This document shows, piece by piece, positions 51,668 to 60,833 of a DNA stretch of 64,000 nt. The notes beneath the pieces were generated by a model. That model saw only the letters and a list, made by a program, of their open reading frames with translations. It had not been told where the DNA came from and made no database searches. How positions within the stretch are numbered: the first letter of the stretch is position 1; every line of letters starts with the position of its first letter. Source of the DNA: Thalassobacterium maritimum (GTDB taxonomy: Bacteria; Verrucomicrobiota; Verrucomicrobiia; Opitutales; Coraliomargaritaceae); the NCBI RefSeq assembly GCF_031127805.1, contig NZ_JARXHW010000011.1:1-64000 (forward strand), in the 5' to 3' direction. A program made the translations under genes and the position numbers.

Positions 51668-52318
51668 ATGTCCACCAGCTCCATTCCCAACCCAAAACTC
51701 TACGAAGTCGTCCGCGTCACCGCAGACTGGTTCTTCAACACTTGCTACGACTACACGCAAAGTGGCCTTGAAAACGTGCCCCAAGAAGGCGCCGTCATTT
51801 TTGCGGCCAACCACGTAAGCTTCTACGATCCACCCGCCATTGGTGCCTGTCACCATCGGGCCATCAACTACTTCGCACGCGACACCCTATTTAAGGGCCT
51901 CTTCGGCAAGGCACTGGTCGAGATCGGCACCATTCCCGTCGCCCGCGAAAACGCGGAGATCAAGTCGCTCAAAGCGATCTTTAAGTCGCTCAAAGCCCAA
52001 GGCGCCGTCGCCATCTATCCAGAAGGCACACGTTCCGCCGACGGCCAACTGGCTGAGCCCAAACCCGGCGCTGGGATGATCGCCTGCAAATCCAAAGCAA
52101 CCGTCATCCCCACCCGCCTCTTCGGCACCTACGAAGCCTACGGCCGCAACGCCAAAGCCCCCAAACTCGGTGGCCACATTCACATCGCCTACGGCACGCC
52201 CATGACCACCGCCGAAATCGACCCCGGCAAAGCGCACCCCGAACGCTACCTGGAAGCCAGTCGCCGCATCATGCAACGCATCGCCGCCCTACAACCGCCG
52301 ATCACACCTATCGTTTGA
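51668..52318 (+). CDS. plsC: 1-acyl-sn-glycerol-3-phosphate acyltransferase
   Basis: PlsC acylates lysophosphatidic acid at sn-2 to make phosphatidic acid at the inner membrane. The 216-residue protein has the catalytic HX4D motif in AANHVSFYDPPAIG and the substrate-binding VAIYPEGTRSADG. A GTG one codon upstream of ATG 51668 is an alternative start. It follows cmk on the same strand. The inverted-repeat cassette begins 39 bases after its stop. Confidence 0.92.
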   Translation: MSTSSIPNPKLYEVVRVTADWFFNTCYDYTQSGLENVPQEGAVIFAANHVSFYDPPAIGACHHRAINYFARDTLFKGLFGKALVEIGTIPVARENAEIKSLKAIFKSLKAQGAVAIYPEGTRSADGQLAEPKPGAGMIACKSKATVIPTRLFGTYEAYGRNAKAPKLGGHIHIAYGTPMTTAEIDPGKAHPERYLEASRRIMQRIAALQPPITPIV

Positions 52319-52356
52319 ACCGTGAATGGACCGTAACCAGTGCTGGAGACGCTTTT

Positions 52357-52408
52357 GAACCGTTAATTTACGTTAATTGGCGTTAATTTTTATGACTTGG
52401 AAATACGT
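52357..52408 (+). repeat. Left 52-bp inverted repeat of the GxxExxY cassette
   Basis: This arm starts GAACCGTTAATTTACG and ends GGAAATACGT. It matches the reverse complement of 53122-53173 at all 52 positions. Within it, the motif CGTTAATT recurs three times at ten-base spacing. Confidence 0.93.
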
Positions 52409-52423
52409 AACTAATCAAACTGC

Positions 52424-52528
52424 ACTTTAACATGCGTGGCTGCTCACACTGTAACTTGGATAGATGCGACTGCTCATATTGCTCTTTAATATGCGTGGTT
52501 GCTCAAGCTGTGACTTGGATCTATGTGA
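52424..52528 (+). repeat. Two imperfect tandem copies of a 59-bp-period repeat
   Basis: Units of about 46 similar bases at 52424-52469 and 52483-52528 share ATGCGTGG(C/T)TGCTCA and ACTTGGAT, with eight or nine differences. They fill the gap between the left inverted repeat and the GxxExxY gene. Confidence 0.7.
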
Positions 52529-52560
52529 AATCGAGATGACCTTAGAAAAAAAGGGGTAAA

Positions 52561-52941
52561 ATGGACGAAGCCGAGATAGAGAAACTGATTTACAAAGTCA
52601 TCGGCGCGGCGATGACGGTTCACTCGAAGATAGGATATGGCCTCCGAGAAAAGACCTACGAACGCGCTCTAGTCGTCGAACTCCAGCACCTCGGCATTCA
52701 ATATAGTCAACAATCCAGCTACCCAGTCATCTACCGCGATGTCAAAGTCGACGAATACATCCCCGACCTCGAAGTCGAAGACGCAGTCATCGTAGATACC
52801 AAAACAATTGAAAACATCGGCGACTACGAACTCGGACAGATGTTGACCTATCTGCGATTCACGCAAAAAACCACTGGTCTCATCATAAATTTTAAGCATC
52901 CAAGTTTACAGTGGCGAAAAGTCACTCTAAACCCATCATAA
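52561..52941 (+). CDS. GxxExxY protein
   Basis: The 126-residue protein matches the GxxExxY family, with the signature GLREKTY at residues 27-33 (Gly, Glu and Tyr at the right spacing). It continues with YIPDLEVEDAVIVDTKTIE, resembling a PD-(D/E)XK nuclease core with Asp and Lys. The biological role of the family is unknown; a nuclease-like fold is suggested by the motif. An AAGGGG ribosome-binding site precedes ATG 52561. It is the only gene inside a segment bounded by perfect 52-bp inverted repeats, which suggests it moves or spreads as a cassette. Confidence 0.9.
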   Translation: MDEAEIEKLIYKVIGAAMTVHSKIGYGLREKTYERALVVELQHLGIQYSQQSSYPVIYRDVKVDEYIPDLEVEDAVIVDTKTIENIGDYELGQMLTYLRFTQKTTGLIINFKHPSLQWRKVTLNPS

Positions 52942-52964
52942 GCACCTCATTGCAGTTCCCCCCT

Positions 52965-53135
52965 TCCCATCCCACACATTTCCAGCCCACACATTTCCAG
53001 CCCACGCATTCCAGCCCACGCATTTCAGCCCAACGCATTTCCAGCCCACGCATTTCCAGCCCACGCATTCCAGCCCACGCATTTCAGCCCAACGCATTTC
53101 CAGCCCACGTATTTCCAGCTCACGTATTTCCAAGT
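52965..53135. repeat. Minisatellite of CCCACGCATTTCCAG-type units
   Basis: About a dozen tandem units of 13-16 bases, variants of CCCACGCATTTCCAG, fill this stretch. A higher-order block of roughly 60 bases occurs twice. The last units (CACGTATTTCCA) merge into the right inverted repeat, whose inner end is the same motif. The short forward frame across it encodes only Pro/Thr/His/Phe repeats and is not a gene. Confidence 0.9.
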
Positions 53136-53173
53136 CATAAAAATTAACGCCAATTAACGTAAATTAACGGTTC
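53122..53173 (-). repeat. Right 52-bp inverted repeat of the GxxExxY cassette
   Basis: Exact reverse complement of 52357-52408. Its inner end (ACGTATTTCCA) is continuous with the minisatellite. Beyond the outer ends both flanks still share an ACCGTG(A/G)ATGGA string in inverted orientation, so the original repeat may have been longer. The purM start is 40 bases to the right. Confidence 0.93.
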
Positions 53174-53213
53174 CAATCAACGTCCTCCATCCACGGTCCC
53201 AAATTCAATTCCC

Positions 53214-54410
<1,197 letters not shown>

Positions 54411-54415
54411 AAATC

Positions 54416-54496
54416 GTAGGGTCTTCACTTGTGAAGACCGCCAATACCGAGCTACATGACTTCAAATCTTCACAAGTGAAGACCTGAAGACCCTAC
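54416..54496. repeat. REP-like inverted pair between purM and the SET gene
   Basis: At 54416 GTAG is followed by a perfect nine-pair hairpin GGTCTTCAC-TT-GTGAAGACC. A related unit lies inverted at about 54465-54496, also ending in a GTAG foot on the minus strand. The pair sits between two convergent genes and may help end both transcripts. Confidence 0.85.
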
Positions 54497-54505
54497 CCAA
54501 GCCAC

Positions 54506-55015
54506 CTATTTTTTGCTTTTCTTGCTCTTCTTCTTTTTCTTACCGCGCAGTAGCTTCTTCACCTTCGCGCGCTGATCTTCACGCACGATGTAGCCGATGC
54601 AGTTATCGGAGCCACATTTGCAGGGGTGATCGAGAAAGTGCTCCATGTCGTAGCCGTAATCATAGACCAGCTCGTCGCCCTTTTTGATGTCCTTGAGCGC
54701 TACGATCCAAATCTCGCCGTCGTAGTTGATCGCTTCACAATTCCCGTCGCAGGAGTGATTCATGTAGCGCGCAGGGTTATCCCCGAGCCGGCCGTCGATG
54801 TCATACTCATCATCCAGCTCAAAGATATACACCAGGCCTTCGCCAGTCTCGCGGGCCTTTTCTTCCCACTCCAAGGCGCGCTTGGTCGACTCTTCCTTGG
54901 AGATTTTCTCTCCGATGTATTGGATAATATCCGTGCCCGCCTCAATGTCGGCGGTGGCATACAGCCCGCGCCCGTGGATGGTGGATGATTTAACTTTGCA
55001 AAGTGATTTTGGCAT
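54506..55015 (-). CDS. SET domain protein lysine methyltransferase-like
   Basis: The 169-residue protein is a compact SET domain. It begins KSSTIHGRGLYATADIEAG, and has the catalytic ARYMNHSCDGNCEAI and ELVYDYGYDMEH motifs. A post-SET zinc-binding-like CKCGSDNCIG follows near residue 140, and it ends in a Lys-rich tail (KKLLRGKKKKKSKKSKK). All SAM- and lysine-binding signature residues appear intact. Bacterial SET proteins are known in several phyla; their substrates are mostly undetermined. It is convergent with purM and leftward like gpsA, which lies upstream. Confidence 0.92.
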   Translation of the reverse strand: MPKSLCKVKSSTIHGRGLYATADIEAGTDIIQYIGEKISKEESTKRALEWEEKARETGEGLVYIFELDDEYDIDGRLGDNPARYMNHSCDGNCEAINYDGEIWIVALKDIKKGDELVYDYGYDMEHFLDHPCKCGSDNCIGYIVREDQRAKVKKLLRGKKKKKSKKSKK

Positions 55016-55053
55016 TTTGGGAACTACGATTTAATACAATTTCAATTGAGCGG

Positions 55054-55113
55054 GTTGGAGTCCCGCCTTCAGGCGGCAAAGCGTCCAAAGCCGCCTAAAG
55101 GCGGGACTCCAAC
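55054..55113. repeat. REP-like inverted pair between SET and gpsA genes
   Basis: Arms of 24 bases at 55054-55077 (starting GTTGGAGTCCCGCC) and 55090-55113 are inverted copies with one mismatch and a 12-base spacer. Each arm also folds on itself (CCGCCTTCAGGCGG). The right end abuts the gpsA stop. Confidence 0.88.
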
Positions 55114-55115
55114 GC

Positions 55116-56117
55116 TTAGCTTTCAGATTTCAAATCCCGGGTCATCAGCTGCTGCATCGCAGTCAGTGGCTCTAGGCCTTCGTAAAGGATCGCATGAATC
55201 ACAGCAAGAATCGGTGCTTCGACTTTTTGCTCCTGACAGATACGATATAAACACTCGGTCGCCAGGTAGCCTTCGACTACCGATTTTTGACCATCAACAA
55301 TCGCCTGCGGCGCTTCGCCCTCGCCGACTCGTTGTCCAAAAGTGCGGTTTCGACTCCACTGCCCCGCGCAAGTCGCGACGAGGTCGCCGAAGCCGCTGAG
55401 TCCAAAGTAGGTTTCCTTTTGCCCCCCCAGCGCGACGCCCAGCCGCACCATTTCATTCAGGCTGCGGGTGAGTAAGGCTGCCTTAGCATTGTCGCCCATT
55501 TGCAGGCCGTCACATAGACCGGAGCCGATAGCATAGACATTCTTCAAGGTGCCGCCTAGTTCGGTGCCACGCACATCATCGGAAAGATACGCGCGCAGGC
55601 CGGTATTACTAAAAGCTTCCTGGTAGCGCTCGGGCTGCTCACAGTCGCTGCCCACAGCCAGCACCACTGCGGTGGGCTTGCCAGCGGCCACCTCGCCCGC
55701 GAAGGTAGGGCCGGACAGCACGCCACAGGCGAGACCTGGCAATTCTTCGGCGACAATTTCAGCGGGTGTCTTCAGACTGTCCAACTCCAAGCCCTTACAC
55801 ATAATTAGAGCAAGCTTGAGCTGCCACGCCGCCTGCAAATGCGGCTTGATGGATGCACAAAGTGCGCGCAGCGCCTTGGACGGGCAGGCGAGGAAGATCA
55901 CCTCGGCCTCCATCAGCACGGGCCCTAGCTCGCAACCAATCTGTACGGTGTGGGGCAGCTTATATCCGGGCAAATAATCAGCATTTTCTCGCGACGATGC
56001 GATGTCGAGCGCGTGCTCAATACGGCGCGGGACCAGTGTCACCGAGTGACCACAACGGTCGAGGTGCAGTGCCATAGCAGTGCCCCAGGCACCAGCTCCT
56101 AAGATACAACAATTCAT
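55116..56117 (-). CDS. gpsA: NAD(P)-dependent glycerol-3-phosphate dehydrogenase
   Basis: GpsA reduces dihydroxyacetone phosphate to glycerol 3-phosphate, the backbone for phospholipids and the substrate of the acyltransferase pathway. The 333-residue enzyme begins MNCCILGAGAWGTAMALHL, the dinucleotide-binding motif, and has GVLSGPTFAGEVAAGKPTA, the catalytic lysine region GTLKNVYAIGSGL, and FGLSGFGDLVATC. Length is normal. It is divergent from a small membrane-protein gene. Confidence 0.96.
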   Translation of the reverse strand: MNCCILGAGAWGTAMALHLDRCGHSVTLVPRRIEHALDIASSRENADYLPGYKLPHTVQIGCELGPVLMEAEVIFLACPSKALRALCASIKPHLQAAWQLKLALIMCKGLELDSLKTPAEIVAEELPGLACGVLSGPTFAGEVAAGKPTAVVLAVGSDCEQPERYQEAFSNTGLRAYLSDDVRGTELGGTLKNVYAIGSGLCDGLQMGDNAKAALLTRSLNEMVRLGVALGGQKETYFGLSGFGDLVATCAGQWSRNRTFGQRVGEGEAPQAIVDGQKSVVEGYLATECLYRICQEQKVEAPILAVIHAILYEGLEPLTAMQQLMTRDLKSES

Positions 56118-56239
56118 ACAAGTTTGGGTTGTGAATAATTAACGTGCAAATACGCTTATTAACGATTGAAAATGCGTCGTGAAAGTCGAATCTGTATAGC
56201 TTGACTTCGTTTGACAACCCTTAGTCTTCACCGAAACCC

Positions 56240-56512
56240 ATGCTCCGCTACATCTATCGTTGGCGCTACCGGCGCGCACAGAAAGCCGGATCCTTTAAAG
56301 TGCCCTTGGATCGCAACGGCTACTCGAATGGTCGTGTCAACTTGGGTAGCTATATGTCGCAACCTTCGGTGCGTGGACGCACCTTTGATCGCTTCGATCT
56401 GCCTCGAAAACGGCGCAAGGGCCTGGCGATCTTGATCGTGATTCTGCTGGCCTGCCTCTTCGGCTGGATCGTCTACGAAAGCATTGCGGCCTTCACCATC
56501 TTAAAAAACTGA
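56240..56512 (+). CDS. Small single-span membrane protein, unrecognised
   Basis: The 90-residue product is strongly basic over its first 60 residues (LRYIYRWRYRRAQKAG, PRKRRKGL) and has one membrane helix, AILIVILLACLFGWIVYESI. It should be anchored with its basic part in the cytosol. I do not recognise a family. It lies between divergent gpsA and a convergent response regulator gene eight bases beyond its stop. Confidence 0.65.
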   Translation: MLRYIYRWRYRRAQKAGSFKVPLDRNGYSNGRVNLGSYMSQPSVRGRTFDRFDLPRKRRKGLAILIVILLACLFGWIVYESIAAFTILKN

Positions 56513-56520
56513 TACTCGGC

Positions 56521-57090
56521 TTAGCCCTTCTTCATCTTATCCAACTCTGGCTTCACCTTATTGGTATAGCAGGTAGGGCAGACGCTATGACTGAAACTGG
56601 TGCCGGTGCGATTCGACAGATAGGTTTCCACTTGTTGCCAGTAGTTGTTATCATCGCGCACCTTCTTGCAGTAGGAACAAATCGGGAGCATACTTTCCAA
56701 ATCTTGAATCACGGTCGCATACTTCAAAATACGCTCAGCCACTCGTAGTCGCATCCAAATTTGATCACGGTCAAGCGGCTTGGCCAGAAAGTCGTCGATG
56801 CCGGCATTCATCGCCTCCATATAGGTATCCTTACCCTGCACATTGGCAGTCAGCAAAATGAAATAAGTGTATTCCGTTGCGGAGCGCTTACGCACCTTAC
56901 GGCAAAAATCAAGGCCATCCAAGTTCGGCATCAGCCAGTCGCTGACAATCACACGCACCGGCGAGGCATCAAACGCGTCCCATGCATCGGCACCATTATC
57001 AAAAGCGAGCACCTCATGACCAAACTGCTTGAGCGTCGTGCTCAATAACTTGCGTGATATTTGATCATCTTCGGCGACTAGAATTTTCAT
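56521..57090 (-). CDS. Response regulator with C-terminal Cys-rich module
   Basis: The receiver domain covers residues 1-120, with acidic pocket EDD, the phosphoacceptor aspartate in VIVSDWLMPNLDG near residue 53 and the lysine in DDFLAKPLD near 102. A short tail follows, LPICSYCKKVRDDNNYWQQVE, ending in HSVCPTCYTNKV; the two CxxC pairs suggest metal binding. No DNA-binding output is present. This tail is seen appended to other bacterial signalling proteins; its role is not established. No kinase is adjacent; a GAF kinase occurs at 23463-25154. Confidence 0.88.
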   Translation of the reverse strand: MKILVAEDDQISRKLLSTTLKQFGHEVLAFDNGADAWDAFDASPVRVIVSDWLMPNLDGLDFCRKVRKRSATEYTYFILLTANVQGKDTYMEAMNAGIDDFLAKPLDRDQIWMRLRVAERILKYATVIQDLESMLPICSYCKKVRDDNNYWQQVETYLSNRTGTSFSHSVCPTCYTNKVKPELDKMKKG

Positions 57091-57165
57091 GATAACTGCG
57101 ACGTTAGTCGCGCCTCCATAGAGGTCAAGATTATGGCAGAGTCAAAGATCGACGCAGTCGCCGAG

Positions 57166-58095
57166 TTAAGACAGCTCCCCGATCAGCGTCTCAAAATCCG
57201 CAGGCAGGGGCGCTTGAAACTGCATCAACTCGTCGCGGTCGGGATGCTGGATATGCAATTCAGTGGAGTGCAACATGACCCGTGGCACCGTAACGCCCAC
57301 CAAACGGGCGGGCTTGAAGCCATAGGTGGTGTCGCCCAGTAAAGGAAAGCGAATTTCGCTCATATGCACACGTATCTGGTGGGTGCGCCCCGTATGAATC
57401 ACACAACTGATCCGCGAGGCTTTCTGCTTATAGCGCTCTTCCACTTTCCAGTCGGTGTGCGCGGGCTTACCACTATGCACCACTGCCATGCGAGTGCGCA
57501 CCACGCGATGCCGTCCGATCGGTTCTTGGATCGTACCACGACTCACCTTTGGATGCCCGAAAACTAAGGCAGTATAACGTTTATACGTTCGACGCTCACT
57601 AAATTCAGCGGCCAACTTATGGTGCGCGGTGTCATTCTTCGCGATGATGATGAGTCCGCTGGTTTCTTTGTCCAATCGGTGCACAATGCCAGGGCGATTC
57701 GGCGCACCGATCGTACTCAAATTCTCTCCGCAGTGGTGAAGCAGGGCATGGACGAGGGTATTGTCTCCCGTGCCGCTGCCTGGATGCACGATCATACCAG
57801 GAGCTTTATTGACCACTAGAATCGATTCGTCCTCGTAGATAATATCGAGCGGTAAATCGACCGCGACAGGTGAGGCATCAAAAGTGGGCTCTTCTAGAAC
57901 GGCTCGCAGGACGCCCTCGCGGTTGACTTTAAAACGCTTATCAATGGTCACTCCATCGAAGGTCACTTGCCCCGCATCGAAGGCTCGCTGCAAGCGAGCA
58001 CGGCTAATGTCGTCAAACTCAGAGGCGAAGATCTTATCTGCGCGTCCAGCTTTGGCACCCGCAGGCACCGTAAATTCTATGATTCGATCAGACAT
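57166..58095 (-). CDS. rluD: RluD-type ribosomal large subunit pseudouridine synthase
   Basis: The 309-residue protein has an N-terminal S4 domain (residues about 15-65) and an RluA/RluD-family catalytic domain. The catalytic aspartate lies in GIVHRLDKETSGLIIIAK near residue 140, and the later HTGRTHQIRVHMSEI is typical. It probably modifies helix 69 of 23S rRNA, although RluD, RluC and RluA types cannot be fully separated by eye. It is the last gene of the infB-rbfA-nrnA-truB-ribF-rluD series, five bases after ribF. Confidence 0.9.
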   Translation of the reverse strand: MSDRIIEFTVPAGAKAGRADKIFASEFDDISRARLQRAFDAGQVTFDGVTIDKRFKVNREGVLRAVLEEPTFDASPVAVDLPLDIIYEDESILVVNKAPGMIVHPGSGTGDNTLVHALLHHCGENLSTIGAPNRPGIVHRLDKETSGLIIIAKNDTAHHKLAAEFSERRTYKRYTALVFGHPKVSRGTIQEPIGRHRVVRTRMAVVHSGKPAHTDWKVEERYKQKASRISCVIHTGRTHQIRVHMSEIRFPLLGDTTYGFKPARLVGVTVPRVMLHSTELHIQHPDRDELMQFQAPLPADFETLIGELS

Positions 58096-58100
58096 TAATA

Positions 58101-59042
58101 TTATTTAGCCAGCTCTCGCGCTGTTTCGCAATCTTTCGTGATCTGCGCTTTAAGTTCGTCCAAGGACGCAAACTTTTGCTCGGGACGAATGAACCGGAGC
58201 CACTCGACCTCGAGTGACGCGCCGCAGCCTAAGTCAGTCGTCTCCAGACCGTGCACTTCGAGCGCAGGCACTGGGTCCTCTGCAGCCACCGTGGGTTTGA
58301 CGCCGTAATTCGCCACACCGGCCTGCCATGCGTGACTGCCGCTCTGACGAAAGCGCACGTAGTACACTCCGAAACAGGGCTGACACTCGGGCTCCCAGGG
58401 CAAATTCAGTGTTGGAAAACCAATGGTGCGGCCCAATTGTGCACCACTCACGATCTCGCCTGTCGCAGTGTAGTTATAACCAAGCAAATCATTTACGGCC
58501 TCCATCTCGCCCGCTTGTAACTCTTTACGGATCCGAGTACTACTGATTGGTTGACCGTTGTGCTTAATGCGGTCGGCACTAAAAACACCCAGCCCTAGCT
58601 CACGGCCCGTCGCAATCAAGGTCGCGACATCACCTGAGCGCTTTTGGCCGAAACGAAAATTTTCGCCGACATAAATTGATTTCAAGGCTGGCAGGGCTTG
58701 CTGCAGTTGCTGCAAAAACTGATCGGCGGGGATTGATGCGAAGGCACGGTCAAAATGCTTACGAATGACGCAATCCACACCGACTTCGTGCAACATCTTA
58801 GTCTTAGTCTCGATCGGCATGATCAGTTGAGTCGGATCTTCTGGACGAAAAAGACGGCTCGGGTGTGGATCGAAGGTCAGCACACCGCAAATTCCACCAG
58901 AACGGCGCGCAGAGAATACGGCCGACTCAATCACCGCCTTGTGCCCCAGATGCACCCCATCGAATACACCGATCGCTAGGTGTAATTCTCCCTTCATCTC
59001 GGAGAGAGCCTCGAAATCTTCAACCGCAGCCGGAAAGTTCAT
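58101..59042 (-). CDS. ribF: Bifunctional riboflavin kinase / FAD synthetase
   Basis: RibF makes FMN and FAD from riboflavin. The 313-residue protein has an N-terminal FAD synthetase domain with LAIGVFDGVHLGHKAVI near residue 22 and SSTRIRKELQAGEMEAV near 165, followed by the riboflavin-kinase barrel with GRTIGFPTLNLPWEP near 205. It is normal in length and sits between truB (39 bases upstream) and rluD. No FMN riboswitch is visible in front. Confidence 0.95.
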   Translation of the reverse strand: MNFPAAVEDFEALSEMKGELHLAIGVFDGVHLGHKAVIESAVFSARRSGGICGVLTFDPHPSRLFRPEDPTQLIMPIETKTKMLHEVGVDCVIRKHFDRAFASIPADQFLQQLQQALPALKSIYVGENFRFGQKRSGDVATLIATGRELGLGVFSADRIKHNGQPISSTRIRKELQAGEMEAVNDLLGYNYTATGEIVSGAQLGRTIGFPTLNLPWEPECQPCFGVYYVRFRQSGSHAWQAGVANYGVKPTVAAEDPVPALEVHGLETTDLGCGASLEVEWLRFIRPEQKFASLDELKAQITKDCETARELAK

Positions 59043-59081
59043 AGTTAATTAAAAAACGCCTCAAGGCGAATCCGCACGCTT

Positions 59082-59810
59082 TTAAAGCGCGTGACTCGGC
59101 ACGGCTTGGATCACGGGGATCAATTGTTTGCGTAGAGTGGAAGGCGACATATTCTCCAACTCTTCGATAGTGGAAGCGTTTTCGATACGAAACTGCCCGA
59201 CAGCAGTGCGGCGCAGTTCATTAAGATGGCCGCCGCAACCGAAACGTTCGCCCAGATCGTGCGCGATGGTGCGAACATAGGCGCCCTTGCTAGTGCCGAC
59301 GATAAAGGATACCTCAGGCAGTGCAAACTTGGTAATGTCGAAGCGGCTGATGTGAATCACGCGCGGCTCGCGCTCGACGGTCTTACCTTGGCGGGCCAGT
59401 TTATAGAGTTTTTGACCGTTAATCTTCTTAGCAGAAAACATAGGAGGCGTCTGGTATTGATCGCCGATGAAGGTTTTCATCTCGGCCTTGACTTGCTCTT
59501 CAGTCAGCTCGGGCACGGGGCGCTCTTCGGTGATCTCACCGTCAGCGTCCTGAGAATCGGTAATGACACCGAGTTTCACACGTCCGGTGTATTCCTTATC
59601 CATGCTCATCAGATATTGCGAAGCCTTGGTGGCCTTGCCAATGAGGATCAACAACATACCTGTTGCCATCGGATCCAGTGTGCCTGCGTGGCCCACTTTC
59701 TTCATGTGAAAGACGCGTCGCATCTTCCCCACAACATCGTGCGAAGTGATGCCCTGTGGCTTATCAACTAGTAAAATGCCTTCCGGCGCGTCATTGGTGA
59801 GTTGAGACAT
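59082..59810 (-). CDS. truB: tRNA pseudouridine(55) synthase TruB
   Basis: TruB forms pseudouridine 55 in the T-loop of tRNAs. The 242-residue protein has DKPQGITSHDVVGKMRR and the catalytic aspartate in KVGHAGTLDPMATGMLLI near residue 45, plus GAYVRTIAHDLGERFGC. It lacks the C-terminal PUA domain, as in shorter homologues. It lies 24 bases after nrnA and before ribF in the translation operon. Confidence 0.95.
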   Translation of the reverse strand: MSQLTNDAPEGILLVDKPQGITSHDVVGKMRRVFHMKKVGHAGTLDPMATGMLLILIGKATKASQYLMSMDKEYTGRVKLGVITDSQDADGEITEERPVPELTEEQVKAEMKTFIGDQYQTPPMFSAKKINGQKLYKLARQGKTVEREPRVIHISRFDITKFALPEVSFIVGTSKGAYVRTIAHDLGERFGCGGHLNELRRTAVGQFRIENASTIEELENMSPSTLRKQLIPVIQAVPSHAL

Positions 59811-59834
59811 GATAGATACTGTATACTCTGTGTC

Positions 59835-60833
59835 TTAATCGATCGTATCGAGATGCGCGCCAATGGCAGCCATCAATTGCGGATAAAACTCTTGGATCGA
59901 ACTGTCGGCGACGTTTAAACCTGCAGCACATGCATGACCGCCCCCGCTAAATTGCTTAGCGATCTGGTCGACACGATATTTGGGATCTTTGGCACGTAGG
60001 CTGCCTTTAAGCGCACCTGCGCAGTCTTCAATGAGCACACCGATATCCACACCTTCGATGGAACGGGCGTAGTCGACAAGCCCTTCGGAGTCGTCAATAG
60101 TAGACCCGGTTGCAGCATAAACACCATCTTGAATCAAACCGACACATACGCGATTATCGAACTCCATAGTGAGGGAATCCAGGAAATGCTGTAGCAACTT
60201 AATCTTTGCAAAACTCTCGCGCTCATAAAGCTCATGCGCGGCGGCAGAGGGGTTGGCACCACACTCACAGAGACGACGCGCAATCTCAAATGTAGCTGGA
60301 GTGGTGGAAGGGAAGCGGAATTGTCCGGTGTCAGTAGCAATGCCGACATAAAGCGCTTGAGCGGTCACAGCATCGATCTCGTAGCCATTGTCCAAATAGA
60401 AACCAGCCAAGATCTCGGCAGTCGCACATGCAGTGGCGATCACTAGATTCTCAGCACCATACAGCTTGTTAGAAATGTGGTGGTCTACGTTGAGTGCGAC
60501 TTCGGGAAAAAGCTCGTTGAGGCGATCCCCTACGCGCTTGAAATCTGCACAATCGACTGAAATTGCGATGTGACCATCTGGTGTGAAATCTTCGGCCAAG
60601 GCCATGGGCGTATCGCCGACAAAGGCTTCCAAGGTGTTGGGTGTGGCGTCGCGGTTGAGACCAATCGCCTCAATGCCGAGGCTTTTTAATACGCGCACTA
60701 CGGCAACGGTGGAGCCAATGCAGTCTCCATCCGGACGCTGGTGCCCAAGCACTGCCACTTTTTGGCCCTTAAGTGATTCGATGGCAGCCGCAAAACGTGC
60801 GCTGTCTTCTGGGTAGAATTTATTGTCCGGCAT
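59835..60833 (-). CDS. nrnA: DHH-family phosphoesterase (NrnA-like)
   Basis: The protein probably degrades nanoRNA or pAp, cleaving phosphodiesters with manganese. ATG 60833 (MPDNKFYPEDSARF) gives 332 residues; the frame is open to 60878. DHH motifs are evident: LGHQRPDGDCIGSTVAV near residue 30, SVDCADFKRVGDRL, NVDHHISNKLYG near 120, and the DHHA1 GGGHACAAGL near the end. It overlaps the rbfA stop by 14 bases and precedes truB by 24, a common order next to infB. Confidence 0.92.
   Translation of the reverse strand: MPDNKFYPEDSARFAAAIESLKGQKVAVLGHQRPDGDCIGSTVAVVRVLKSLGIEAIGLNRDATPNTLEAFVGDTPMALAEDFTPDGHIAISVDCADFKRVGDRLNELFPEVALNVDHHISNKLYGAENLVIATACATAEILAGFYLDNGYEIDAVTAQALYVGIATDTGQFRFPSTTPATFEIARRLCECGANPSAAAHELYERESFAKIKLLQHFLDSLTMEFDNRVCVGLIQDGVYAATGSTIDDSEGLVDYARSIEGVDIGVLIEDCAGALKGSLRAKDPKYRVDQIAKQFSGGGHACAAGLNVADSSIQEFYPQLMAAIGAHLDTID

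Noticed and set aside
52965..53135. Possible CRISPR array
   Set aside because: Units are 13-16 bases, contiguous and without unique spacers, so this is a minisatellite. No cas gene is nearby.
52911..53147. A 78-codon frame across the minisatellite
   Set aside because: It encodes only PTHFQ-like repeats dictated by the DNA repeat and has no independent support as a gene.
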